Shown: in pieces, positions 11,711 through 20,539 of the stretch | Layout: each line of letters begins with the position of its first letter | How positions within the stretch are numbered: position 1 is the stretch's first letter | Assembly: GCA_003233095.1 (NCBI GenBank) | Contig: QIKT01000197.1 | Coordinates: forward strand, 1 to 38,934 | Length of the DNA: 38,934 nt | Source: Oceanospirillales bacterium | GTDB lineage: Bacteria; Pseudomonadota; Gammaproteobacteria; Xanthomonadales; SZUA-38 | Direction of reading: 5' to 3' | The notes under the pieces: generated by a model | Told to the model about the DNA's origin: nothing | Seen by the model: the letters and a program-made list of their open reading frames with translations, nothing else | The model's database searches: none | Program-made: the position numbers and the translations under genes

Positions 11711-12682
11711 TCAATCCTCGTTGGCGTAGCGCCTCAGATAGATCGCCACACTCAGGAAGACCGCGCCCAGAATCAAGCCATACCACATCCCGGGTTCGGC
11801 GAATTTGTTGATCATGATTGACCAGTCATAAGGAGAGAACAGGGCCTCTCCCTCTTTCATCTGCCCAACAGAGATCCCGTTGATCAGGAATGAGTCATTC
11901 TGAAAGTCGCCTGCAATCGGAATGGTTCCGGACATGAAGCGCTGCCCAATCACAACGGTCAGATTGGGGCCGGTGTTCATCTGCAGCAGATTGCTGATCC
12001 ACAGTTGCAGCAGTGAGACCACGGCGATGGGCAGTGCGAACCAGAGAAATACTTTGCCCTTGGCCCTGGCAGACAACATCATGCAATACGTCCAGAGCGG
12101 AAACAGCCAGAAGGCATTGATGACAAAGGCCACGACATAGCTGAAGAAGTCTCGAATTGGATTGGCCGGATACCAGATGTGAGACCACAGCGACAGACCC
12201 GAGTCAAACAAAAGCACACTGAAGATAACCAGCAAAATCGAGTAGACGACCGTGAAGATGACTGCCCAGATCAACGGGGTCATCAAGCTGCCAGCAACCA
12301 GCTTGGACAGGACTGATTGGGTGTCCGATACTGGCATGGAGCGCCAGAACAGAATGCTGCGGTCCTTGCGATCATCGAGCAGGCTGCCCAGATAGTAAAA
12401 CAGCAACACAAACATCAGGATCATATTCGACAGAGTAGACAGCGCCATGAATCCAATCTGATATCCAATCGATAACTTTTCATGGGACAGTTCGGTCACT
12501 TGCTTGGCGAAATTTTCCAGGATAAAGAAGTCCGGATCAATGCGTCCCTCGGTCACCGAGAGCCAGGTCACGAACAGGATGATTCCGAACAGAAACATGC
12601 CACCCAGGATGAGTGGCAGTCGGCTGAATGCAAATCGGTGTTCCCAATATTCTCGTTTGAGCAATGCGGCAAACGTCTTCAT
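11711..12682 (-). CDS. ABC-2 type transporter permease
   Basis: 323 aa with multiple hydrophobic helices; overlaps the upstream ABC ATPase gene by 4 nt. Confidence 0.8.
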   Translation of the reverse strand: MKTFAALLKREYWEHRFAFSRLPLILGGMFLFGIILFVTWLSVTEGRIDPDFFILENFAKQVTELSHEKLSIGYQIGFMALSTLSNMILMFVLLFYYLGSLLDDRKDRSILFWRSMPVSDTQSVLSKLVAGSLMTPLIWAVIFTVVYSILLVIFSVLLFDSGLSLWSHIWYPANPIRDFFSYVVAFVINAFWLFPLWTYCMMLSARAKGKVFLWFALPIAVVSLLQLWISNLLQMNTGPNLTVVIGQRFMSGTIPIAGDFQNDSFLINGISVGQMKEGEALFSPYDWSIMINKFAEPGMWYGLILGAVFLSVAIYLRRYANED

Positions 12683-13536
12683 TCGCCTTCCTCCGTCATT
12701 GTGGCCACGAACAGGTCAGCTACGCTGGGGTGTCGGACCTCACCCAGGGTACTGACTACCGCAGGGTCGGCATTGTCGTACAGACACACCAGCTTTCCGA
12801 AGACATCGCGTTCATGCAGTGGTCCCAATGCTCGAGCCTGTTCAAACTTTTCCGGGGCGACCATGACTTCACAGAAGCGTTGCGCGACATCATCCATCGT
12901 CGCGTCGAGAATGATCTCCCCATCCCGAATGAACATCAAGTCAGTGAGAATATGTTCGATTTCTTCGACCTGGTGGGTGGTGATAATGATGGTTCGCTCT
13001 TCGTCAAAATAGTCATTGAGCAGGTTGGCGTAGAATTTCTTGCGAAACAGAATGTCCAGGCCCAGTGTAGGTTCATCCAGGACCAGCAGTTTGGCGTCGA
13101 TCGCCATGACGATGGCCAGATGCAGTTGCGCGACCATGCCCTTGGAGAGTGTTTTGACCTTGCTGGCGGGTTTGATTTTCGATGAGCTCAGGTAGTAGTC
13201 GAGTTTTTCCCTTGAAAACCTCGGATGAACCGCCTGAACGTATTCGATCACTTCCCGAACTCGTATCCAGCGTGGCAATACAGCCACGTCTGCAATAAAG
13301 CAGACATCCTGCATCAGTTTACCGCGGTCAGCCATGGGATCATTGCCAAGTATCTTCAGGTTACCATCGAAGCGTGTCAGGCCGAGTATGGCTTTCAAAG
13401 CCGTGGTCTTGCCCGCGCCATTGGGACCAATCAGACCGACAATTCTACCGGCTGGAATCTCGAAGCTGACGTCGTTCAACGCGACGTGCTTACCGTATTT
13501 CTTTGACAGATGTTCTGCCTTGACGATCATGGACAT
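12679..13536 (-). CDS. ABC transporter ATP-binding protein
   Basis: Walker A 'GLIGPNGAGKTTALKAILG', Walker B 'LLVLDEPTLGLDI', 'TLSKGMVAQLHLA' in the signature position. Confidence 0.93.
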   Translation of the reverse strand: MSMIVKAEHLSKKYGKHVALNDVSFEIPAGRIVGLIGPNGAGKTTALKAILGLTRFDGNLKILGNDPMADRGKLMQDVCFIADVAVLPRWIRVREVIEYVQAVHPRFSREKLDYYLSSSKIKPASKVKTLSKGMVAQLHLAIVMAIDAKLLVLDEPTLGLDILFRKKFYANLLNDYFDEERTIIITTHQVEEIEHILTDLMFIRDGEIILDATMDDVAQRFCEVMVAPEKFEQARALGPLHERDVFGKLVCLYDNADPAVVSTLGEVRHPSVADLFVATMTEEGE

Positions 13537-13566
13537 GATGCCCCCCTTGTCTATTGGCCGTGGGTC

Positions 13567-13917
13567 TTACAGGGTGTGTAAAAGGTCGTTTTTGTCGATG
13601 TCGAGACGATGTATCCGTTCGATAATTCTGGGCCATTCTTCGTTCAGAAAGCGATCACGTTCATGACTGAGCAATTTCTGACGGGCTCCTGTGAGTACGA
13701 ACATGCCCAGTCCGCGGCGAGTCTCGACCAGGCTCTGTTCGGCCAGTTCCTGATAGGCCCTGGAGACGGTGATCGGATTGAGCTGGAACTCTGCAGAGAC
13801 TTTCCTGACTGAGGGCAATGGATCGCCCTCGGCCAGAGTACCGTCGAGAATCATGGCGACTGCGTGATCCTTCAACTGCTGATAAATGGGTTGGTTGTTG
13901 TTCCAGTTGGGCTGCAT
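13567..13917 (-). CDS. GntR family transcriptional regulator (YtrA-like)
   Basis: 116 aa; 'PIYQQLKDHAVAMILDGTLAEGDPLPSVRKVSAEFQLNPITVSRAYQELAEQSLVETRRGLGMFV' winged-helix signature; next to ABC genes. Confidence 0.92.
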   Translation of the reverse strand: MQPNWNNNQPIYQQLKDHAVAMILDGTLAEGDPLPSVRKVSAEFQLNPITVSRAYQELAEQSLVETRRGLGMFVLTGARQKLLSHERDRFLNEEWPRIIERIHRLDIDKNDLLHTL

Positions 13918-13933
13918 CAGTGGATGACCCTCT

Positions 13934-14164
13934 TCAAAACAAGAACAGGTCTTTCAGGCTCACCCGGTCTGCCATCATCGTAGCCGGTTCATCCTGATCG
14001 CTTGACTGAGCCAGCGGTGCAGAGAGGCCTGGCTGCTGTTCTACAAGTTCTGGGCTGACTGGCTTGAAAAACACCACACCGGCCAGCATCAACAACGCCA
14101 GCGTGGCGGTTTGCCAGCCAAGAATGGCCAGAACAGTCTGTATTCGTTGTCGGGTGATGGTCAT
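13934..14164 (-). CDS. small membrane protein of unknown function
   Basis: From internal Met (MTITRQRIQTVLAILGWQTATLALLMLAGVVFFKPV...). One transmembrane helix, upstream of and co-directional with the GntR/ABC genes. Confidence 0.5.
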   Translation of the reverse strand: MTITRQRIQTVLAILGWQTATLALLMLAGVVFFKPVSPELVEQQPGLSAPLAQSSDQDEPATMMADRVSLKDLFLF

Positions 14165-14307
14165 TTCGAGTTCTCCGGCGACATGGTGTTGTAGTGCACT
14201 ATAACACCGAGTCATCAAGTCCATCACTGCCAGAGGTCATACTTCGAGAAGCAGCGTGGTCTGATAGCGGGCACCGACCTGTCGGTCAGTACCCTGATAG
14301 CATCAGA

Positions 14308-16029
14308 TCAGTGCGCGTTTGGCACGATCAGCCCGAGGTTTTCCAGTTCGAGAATCAGCATTTGCACGGCACGTTCATTCCTGCAGACGCTGGTATCAAT
14401 GGTCAGCTCGGGTGATTGGGGAATTTCATAAGGGTCACTGATGCCGGTGAATTCGGCAATTTTCCCTGCTCTGGCCAACGCATAGAGTCCCTTGCGATCG
14501 CGCTCCTCACAGACTGCAAGCGGTGTGGCCATGTGAACTTCAATGAACGGTCCATACGGTTCGATCATGCTCCGAACAGTCTGCCTGGTGTTCTCATACG
14601 GGGCGATCGGTGCGCAGATAGCCACACCGCCGTGCTTGGTGATCTCGCTGGCGACAAAGCCGATGCGAGTGACATTGATGTCGCGATGTTCGCGCGAAAA
14701 GCCCAGTTCGCTGGACAGATGCTTGCGAACGACATCACCGTCAAGCAAGGTGACGGGGCGATCACCCATTTCCAGAAGTCGAATCATCAGACCGTTGGCA
14801 ATGGTTGATTTACCAGCGCCAGACAAGCCTGTGAAAAAGACGGTAAAGCCGCGCTTTTCGCGTGGTGGAAACGTGCGCCGCAATTCCTCGACCACATCGG
14901 GGTAGGTGAACCACTCCGGAATGTCCAGGTTTTCGCGCAAGCGTCTGCGCAACTCAGTGCCTGAGATGTTGAGGGTTTCTTCATCCTTCTCAACATCATC
15001 CAGAGGCACATATTGGGCGCGCTGTTTGGAGTACACCATCATCTGAAAGGGAACCATGCGTATTCCCAGTTCATCCTGATGCTGGGTCAGCAGCTCCTGA
15101 GCATCATAAGGGCCATAGAACGGGTTGCCGTCCTTATCATCGCCCGGGCCAGCATGATCGCGGCCGACGATCAGATGCGTGCAGCCGTAATTCTTGCGGA
15201 TGATGGCATGCCAGAGTGCTTCTCTGGGACCTGCCATTCGCATGGCCAGGTTCAGAAGAGACAACTCTGTGGTTTGTGAGGGAAACCGTTGCAGTACTTT
15301 CTGATAACAGCGAACTCGCGTCATGTGATCGACATCGCCGGGTCGCGTCAGACCGACGACCGGATGAATCAGCAGATTGGCCGATTCCTGGCGCGCTGCG
15401 CGGAAACTGAGTTCAACGTGCGCACGGTGCATCGGGTTGCGTGTCTGAAACGCCACAATTCGCTCCCAGCCAAGTCGTTCAAAGCGTGCTCTGAGCTCGG
15501 CAGGCGTCAGCCTCAGGGAGCGAAAGTCATAGTGGACGGTTCGTTGCAGTGCTCGAATGCTGCCGCCAAACGCCGTGGTGCCTTGCAATGCCAGGGTCTG
15601 TTTGACGCCAGGGTGGGTCTCATCGAGTGACCCGAAGACTTGTTGCGCTTCATGCTGTCGGTCTGGTTGCCATTGGTCGGTGACATCCAGTACTGCAATC
15701 GGAACGCCTTCCGGATCTCTGAGTGTCAGATGGTCGGTTGAATCCAGCGAATCAATCTGCTCAGCCGTCAAGTCCAACGTAATGGGGATTGGCCAGAGGG
15801 TCTGATCCGACAGGCGCATCTGTGAGACAACGCTGTGGTAGTCCTGCTTGCCCATGAAGCCTGACAGCGGCGAAAAAGAGCCATCAATCAACAGGTCCAG
15901 ATCGCACAGCTGTCTCGGAGTCAGGGTAACCGAGGAATAACCCCCGGCTTCAGTTTTCAGGGCATCACGTTGAGCGTCATCGACCAGCAGGTTCTTCAGG
16001 TCGCCGCCATGGGCTTGTATCAAAGGCAT
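14308..16029 (-). CDS. sat/cysC: bifunctional sulfate adenylyltransferase / adenylylsulfate kinase
   Basis: Sulfurylase motifs 'VAFQTRNPMHRAHVELSFRAA' and 'IVGRDHAGPGDD', fused to APS kinase 'GFTVFFTGLSGAGKSTIANGL...LLDGDVVRKHLSSELGFSREHRDINVTRIGFVA'. Confidence 0.95.
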   Translation of the reverse strand: MPLIQAHGGDLKNLLVDDAQRDALKTEAGGYSSVTLTPRQLCDLDLLIDGSFSPLSGFMGKQDYHSVVSQMRLSDQTLWPIPITLDLTAEQIDSLDSTDHLTLRDPEGVPIAVLDVTDQWQPDRQHEAQQVFGSLDETHPGVKQTLALQGTTAFGGSIRALQRTVHYDFRSLRLTPAELRARFERLGWERIVAFQTRNPMHRAHVELSFRAARQESANLLIHPVVGLTRPGDVDHMTRVRCYQKVLQRFPSQTTELSLLNLAMRMAGPREALWHAIIRKNYGCTHLIVGRDHAGPGDDKDGNPFYGPYDAQELLTQHQDELGIRMVPFQMMVYSKQRAQYVPLDDVEKDEETLNISGTELRRRLRENLDIPEWFTYPDVVEELRRTFPPREKRGFTVFFTGLSGAGKSTIANGLMIRLLEMGDRPVTLLDGDVVRKHLSSELGFSREHRDINVTRIGFVASEITKHGGVAICAPIAPYENTRQTVRSMIEPYGPFIEVHMATPLAVCEERDRKGLYALARAGKIAEFTGISDPYEIPQSPELTIDTSVCRNERAVQMLILELENLGLIVPNAH

Positions 16030-16194
16030 CGATAGGTACTTGTCAGCAGAGTGATCGGCAGGATACGCAGGAATCCATTCAAAGTGAACCCTGTGATCGC
16101 GTTGCGGTCAGAGTTTGCTGGCATGCTGTTAGTGTTTGCAGTTATATCGGCAACGCGCGACAATCGACGTTTTTTGGACGAATCTGGAGAGACC

Positions 16195-16893
16195 ATGAAA
16201 AATAACACCCTGATCAGGCTGGCTTCAGCCACTGCACTCGGCCTGATGCTGGCACAAGCTGCTATCAGCCAGACCGTTAACGACGAAGACGTCGTCAGCT
16301 ATAAACTGGGACATGACATTGGGCTGCGGATCAAGGCACTGGGAGTCGAGGTCAGTGATACACCATTTCTGGCCGGCGTCCGTGCCGCACTCAACGACGA
16401 GCCTTCGGTGTTGACTGAACCACAGAATCAAGCGGCACTGACTGCTATTTCCGAATCCCAGCAGCAGCAGGCAGAAGCACTGCGCCTGGAACTGGCCTCT
16501 GTGGCCGAAAACAACAAGACCGAAGGCGTCGAGTTTTTGGCCAAGAACAAGATGCGCGAAGGCGTGACTGAAACGGCTTCGGGACTGCAATATGAAGTGG
16601 TCGAAATGGGCGATGGACCCAAGCCGGAACCAACCGACACCGTGGAAGTGCACTACCGCGGTGTGCTGTTGAACGGCACCGAGTTCGACAGTTCCTACAA
16701 TCGTGGTGAGCCGATCAGCTTCGCACTGAACGGCGTGATCAAGGGTTGGACCGAAGGTTTGCAACTGATGCCGGTTGGCAGCACGTTTAAATTCTATATT
16801 CCTTCCGGGCTGGCGTATGCGGGCATGAACCGCGATCCCATTACACCCAACTCTACTCTGATTTTTGACATCGAACTGCTCGACATCAATTAA
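16195..16893 (+). CDS. FKBP-type peptidyl-prolyl cis-trans isomerase (exported)
   Basis: From internal Met: signal peptide 'MKNNTLIRLASATALGLMLAQAAISQ', then FKBP 'VEVHYRGVLLNGTEFDSSYNRGEPISFALNGVIKGWTEGLQLMPVGSTFKFYIPSGLAYAG'. Confidence 0.95.
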   Translation: MKNNTLIRLASATALGLMLAQAAISQTVNDEDVVSYKLGHDIGLRIKALGVEVSDTPFLAGVRAALNDEPSVLTEPQNQAALTAISESQQQQAEALRLELASVAENNKTEGVEFLAKNKMREGVTETASGLQYEVVEMGDGPKPEPTDTVEVHYRGVLLNGTEFDSSYNRGEPISFALNGVIKGWTEGLQLMPVGSTFKFYIPSGLAYAGMNRDPITPNSTLIFDIELLDIN

Positions 16894-16904
16894 TCATGCT
16901 GCAG

Positions 16905-16934
16905 CGTCTGCGGGTCAGCTCTGACCTGCAGACG
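16905..16934. terminator. hairpin between convergent genes (putative terminator)
   Basis: CGTCTGCGGGTCA-GCTC-TGACCTGCAGACG (12 of 13 bp pair). No strong T tract; overlaps the 3' end of the lasso B1 gene. Confidence 0.45.
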
Positions 16935-17196
16935 TTCGCATCAGCCCGCGTTCGAGTAATGAATCGACCAGCTTGATCAGATCGGTGTGAATGATCTGGG
17001 TCTCGGCTTCAAACTCTTTGCCTATCTGTTTGACGATCTCTGTTTCGGAGTCGCCACTGAGGATCATTTCGAACATTCTGGTGGCCACCACATTGAGTTG
17101 AAAGTACTGGCCGGATTCCGGCTCTACCAGAACCATTTCTTCGCCCACTCGCTCGGCTAGCAACGTCTCGTTGACTTCCAGTTGTTCCACGTTCAA
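16915..17196 (-). CDS. PqqD-like RiPP recognition element protein (lasso peptide B1)
   Basis: 93 aa, TTG start in a TTGA overlap with the upstream gene; 'VLVEPESGQYFQLNVVATRMFEMILSGDSETEIVKQIGKEFEAETQIIHTDLIKLVDSLLERGLM' is a PqqD-family pattern. Confidence 0.88.
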   Translation of the reverse strand: MNVEQLEVNETLLAERVGEEMVLVEPESGQYFQLNVVATRMFEMILSGDSETEIVKQIGKEFEAETQIIHTDLIKLVDSLLERGLMRTSAGQS

Positions 17197-17618
17197 GGCG
17201 TTTTCTCCGTGCCAGAAGACTGAGTTGGCTTGAGGGTAATCAGTCGCTCCAGCAAGCTCTCGTCCTGATCCAGTCTCAATGAACCGGCTTGCACCCAGGC
17301 ATGCGCCCTGAATGCAGACGCCGTCCCAGTGGTGGCGTGCACTCCGAGTTTGATGCAGGCATCAATTCCGTCAGAACGAAGTCGTCTGCTTAGCCAGATT
17401 GCCCGCGTCAGACACGTTGACCATGGCATCCACGCGGATCCCATGGACTGATGCAGGCGATGCTGACACTGCGCTTCGGTATGGCTTGACAGTGGCTGCG
17501 TTCTGGCATCTTCTGTGCCTAACAAGTGTTGTGCAACTGGTTGAAAACCTTTCAGTTTCAACTGGATTGAAACACGGGATACCCCAACAGTTCCAGTCAT
17601 TCTATCGATCAGTGTCAT
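17193..17618 (-). CDS. lasso peptide biosynthesis B2 protein (transglutaminase-like leader peptidase)
   Basis: From internal Met (MTLIDRMTG...), ATGA overlap with the HprK-like gene. 'CLTRAIWLSRRLRSDGIDACIKLGVHA...FRAHAWVQAGSLRLD' contains the conserved Cys and His regions of the B2/McjB family. Confidence 0.88.
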   Translation of the reverse strand: MTLIDRMTGTVGVSRVSIQLKLKGFQPVAQHLLGTEDARTQPLSSHTEAQCQHRLHQSMGSAWMPWSTCLTRAIWLSRRLRSDGIDACIKLGVHATTGTASAFRAHAWVQAGSLRLDQDESLLERLITLKPTQSSGTEKTP

Positions 17619-18556
17619 AGGCTCAGTATAGTGTCTGCAATGGGCTGAACCAAGCGAGAATCCTCGATCGACTGGATCTTCAGGGAGTGGCATTGGCCGG
17701 ACAGGGTGTCTGCCCAGGCAGCGAAGCACGTCAACTGTGTCGCGGTCTGTTTAGGCGCATAGAGCCGAGCGGTGACGGTATGACGGAGCAAGCTCATGAC
17801 GATCTGTGCGCCAGTCAAAGCGGTGGTTTCAATCGGTTTATGAGAGGGGTCAGCAGCACTGATTCGTTCGAGCACAATGAAGCGAGTGATGCTGTTCGGC
17901 TCAGGCTGGAAATCAAGTTTGCCAGACTCAGGCAGTTTCAGTTGCGGATAGTTTTCCGCACGGAATGCATCATCGGCATGTTCCAGCCAGGCGATGTCAT
18001 CGCCCAATCGTCGCCATCCTGGGGATTGCGACAACCGTGCAGACAGGGTTGATTTCCCCGTCCCGCTTTCGCCGCAAATCAGACATAGCCCTTCGGGAGA
18101 TTCGAGCATCGCAGCATGCAACATCGGCTTGCCTGCTGCCGCCATCGCCATGGGTAACAAGGGCCCGAGTATCAGGGTCATCAACTCGGCAGAAGTGATG
18201 GTCCCTTGAGGGTGGATGCGAATAGTCGCCGGCAAATCGGCTGTGGCATATTCCAGTTCACAGTCGGCGAACTGTGGCAGCCGGAGGCTGATACCATTGC
18301 TGTGATGGGCCCAGTGCAGGGCTCTGTCTGCAGACGCAATCCAGAAGCGATCGCACGACTCGATGCTCGTTGACGTGGGATGCTTCCATGATTTCTTGCC
18401 ACTGGCAGGCAGGCCACACAATGGCGAGGGCGCTTGAACTTCGAATGAGTCAAGCGCTTTGCTGAGTCTGGGTGAGGAAACAATCATGGCCCCAAACCGA
18501 TAGTGGATCGGGGTGTCATCGCGGTGAGTCAAATGGAGGATAACTGACAGAGTCAT
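17615..18556 (-). CDS. HPr kinase-like protein of a lasso peptide cluster (putative peptide kinase)
   Basis: 313 aa; P-loop 'GLCLICGESGTGKSTLSARLSQSPGWRRLGDDIAWLE' and overall HprK-related layout, located between precursor and B2. Confidence 0.82.
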   Translation of the reverse strand: MTLSVILHLTHRDDTPIHYRFGAMIVSSPRLSKALDSFEVQAPSPLCGLPASGKKSWKHPTSTSIESCDRFWIASADRALHWAHHSNGISLRLPQFADCELEYATADLPATIRIHPQGTITSAELMTLILGPLLPMAMAAAGKPMLHAAMLESPEGLCLICGESGTGKSTLSARLSQSPGWRRLGDDIAWLEHADDAFRAENYPQLKLPESGKLDFQPEPNSITRFIVLERISAADPSHKPIETTALTGAQIVMSLLRHTVTARLYAPKQTATQLTCFAAWADTLSGQCHSLKIQSIEDSRLVQPIADTILSL

Positions 18557-18578
18557 CGGTCCATGATCCGTGGTGGTG

Positions 18579-18752
18579 TCAGGGCCTCAAGGAACCCGAG
18601 TTACCGCTTTCACCGACGCCTGGTGTTGGCCCCATGGTCACGTCACGAACGTCTCCACAGTCAAGCACAAGCGGAGTCTGATAGGCCTGCCGAGGAGTGT
18701 TCGGCGAGGTTTCGATGCTGGGTGGATGGTTTCCGGCATGTTCTGGGGTCAT
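18579..18752 (-). CDS. lasso peptide precursor (57 aa)
   Basis: Hand-translated from the minus strand; missing from the ORF track because of length. MTPEHAGNHPPSIETSPNTPRQAYQTPLVLDCGDVRDVTMGPTPGVGESGNSGSLRP. Leader segment YQTPLVLDCGDVRDVTMG matches Y-x2-P-x5-G-x5-T-x-G spacing. Core starts with Gly and has Glu at position 8. Lies in the gap between the cyclase and kinase genes. Weak SD 'AGG' 9 nt upstream of ATG. Confidence 0.9.
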   Translation of the reverse strand: MTPEHAGNHPPSIETSPNTPRQAYQTPLVLDCGDVRDVTMGPTPGVGESGNSGSLRP

Positions 18753-18841
18753 GTTGCTCTACCTGAGGGTCGCTTAACTGCCAATATTAGCCGCTAATTC
18801 ACTGATCCACAATTCCAGACTGATCATCTGCCATAAAACCA

Positions 18842-20536
18842 TCAGGCCACGGTCCGAGAATGGCTCAACTGGGATTCGATCCAGTCAGCCTCCAGATAGT
18901 CAGGCCAGCAGGCATGGTCGGCATGCAGAATCTGCTCAGCCCGATGGCGATGCTGTTCGATGCCGTGCATAAAGATCGAGGCGAAGCTTGTCTTGCCGAC
19001 TCGCTGGGTGATCTGCTCAGGGAGACGTTGCTGCATGGCTTGTCTCATCAACCATTTACTCTGGCCTGTCACTGGGTCGGTGAGATAGTGGGCCGGCAAG
19101 CTGAGCATGAAGCGTATCAGTGCAGGATCTCGCAGGGGGTAGTGTTGATTGATTCCCCAGTTGGCATGAATCTGCCGGCCAAGCAGGGCTGAGTCGGCGG
19201 CATTGACACTCAGGCAGGCTTCGAAGCGGTCGGGCTCAGCGAGGGCGTTGAGATACTCCCTTTGGCGCGATTCGAACAACAGTCGATTGGCACCTGGTGT
19301 CAGCCAGGCGGTATGCCGCTGCCTGAATCGTCTGGAGCATCCGTTCAGCGGTAACAGTCTGCGAAGCGAATCCTGCCGACGAAATCCTTTCAAACCATGA
19401 GCCTTGATGCGACTGCGAATGACGGAGGCGATTCCCGGCTGTCGCGCGCGCCACGCGTCTCGCAGATGATAGTGTTGTCCCAGATAGAGGTGGTCGCCGA
19501 AGTCGCCGGTCATCAGGGTATCCATACCATCGTCGAGAACACGACATGCCAACTGATGCCTGAGCACGCGGTAAGGGTCGATGAACGGGGCCTGGAGCGG
19601 TGACTTCATGGCCATGAACGCATCACTGAGTGGCTCAGGTTGCCGAATCGTGACGCGTTCAGTCGCGATGCCGAGATGAGCACGGAGTGCGTCGGTGTAG
19701 CGATGCTCATTACCGGCCGGGAAATCTGCAAAATCCCAGCTGTACGCCACCGCCTTGTCGGTCTGTCTGGAGAGGCTGGCTGCGACAGCGGTCGAATCCA
19801 TGCCGCCACTGACGGCCAGACCGATTTGTCCCGAGCTGCTATTCAGCGACATCATGCTGCGCTCTACCGATTCATCCATCAAGCGGATCAGTTGCTGTTC
19901 AGCATCATTCTGGTTCATCGTGCGGGCTTGAGAGTCCACATGGAACCATTGGAAGCGTTTCATGCGGACCTGCATTGGATTCAGTGTCACCGCATACATG
20001 GGCACCGCTTGCCTGATTTCATTGAAGAATGTGCTTCCGGGTTCGGCGTTTTCCAGACCCAGATGACTGGCAATGCGATGTCGGTTGAGCGTATAGCGGC
20101 GATCATTGCAGTTGAGTAAGCACTGTTCGTCAGAGCTGATCAAAGTCTGTCCTCTCAGTTGCTGATAGAACAGGCTATAAAGGCCACACATCGATCGATA
20201 CAGCGTGGCATGCTGGCCCCGGATTTCAAGCATGGCGAAATGATTGTCATCAGGATTGTTCAGACGGCCTTGTGCATCGAGACAGGCGGACTCAGTCATC
20301 AACACTCTCAGGTGATCAGCCTGTTGGTTCAGATGAACAACTCCAGGGTGCTGATCGGCCAAGCTGGCAACAGGCAGTTCGGATGCCGATTCAGTCAGCA
20401 TGGCCAGACTGGCGCAACGAGTGCTGAGAATAATGGGCTGGCGATCGCTGACTCGAGCCAACATGTGCTGTACCTGTCTCTCGCGAGCCTGGACAGGCGC
20501 ATCCGACACGATAGCGGTCAATGCTCGTACTTTCAT
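18842..20536 (-). CDS. asparagine synthetase-like lasso cyclase (C protein)
   Basis: 564 aa; PP-loop 'IGLAVSGGMDSTAVAASLSRQTDKAVAYSWDFADFPAGNEHRYTDALRAHLGI', 'DTLMTGDFGDHLYLG'. No N-terminal catalytic Cys as in true glutaminases. Confidence 0.9.
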   Translation of the reverse strand: MKVRALTAIVSDAPVQARERQVQHMLARVSDRQPIILSTRCASLAMLTESASELPVASLADQHPGVVHLNQQADHLRVLMTESACLDAQGRLNNPDDNHFAMLEIRGQHATLYRSMCGLYSLFYQQLRGQTLISSDEQCLLNCNDRRYTLNRHRIASHLGLENAEPGSTFFNEIRQAVPMYAVTLNPMQVRMKRFQWFHVDSQARTMNQNDAEQQLIRLMDESVERSMMSLNSSSGQIGLAVSGGMDSTAVAASLSRQTDKAVAYSWDFADFPAGNEHRYTDALRAHLGIATERVTIRQPEPLSDAFMAMKSPLQAPFIDPYRVLRHQLACRVLDDGMDTLMTGDFGDHLYLGQHYHLRDAWRARQPGIASVIRSRIKAHGLKGFRRQDSLRRLLPLNGCSRRFRQRHTAWLTPGANRLLFESRQREYLNALAEPDRFEACLSVNAADSALLGRQIHANWGINQHYPLRDPALIRFMLSLPAHYLTDPVTGQSKWLMRQAMQQRLPEQITQRVGKTSFASIFMHGIEQHRHRAEQILHADHACWPDYLEADWIESQLSHSRTVA

Positions 20537-20539
20537 GAC

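Noticed and set aside
11711-13917. GntR/ABC operon as the lasso peptide exporter
   Set aside because: More than 3 kb away, separated by Sat-CysC and FKBP genes. Separate ATPase and ABC-2 permease with a YtrA-like regulator do not resemble the fused McjD-type exporter.
17619-17729. Longer N-terminus of the B2 ORF (start at 17729)
   Set aside because: It would overlap the HprK-like gene by 115 nt; the internal ATG at 17618 forms a standard ATGA coupling.
18563-18797. Plus-strand ORFs of 67 and 75 aa (18563..18766, 18570..18797)
   Set aside because: Antisense to the lasso precursor, no recognisable domain; shadow ORFs.
18784-18800. Small ATTAG-CCG-CTAAT hairpin upstream of the lasso precursor as an attenuator
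   Set aside because: Only a 5-bp AT-rich stem; too weak to support without comparative data.
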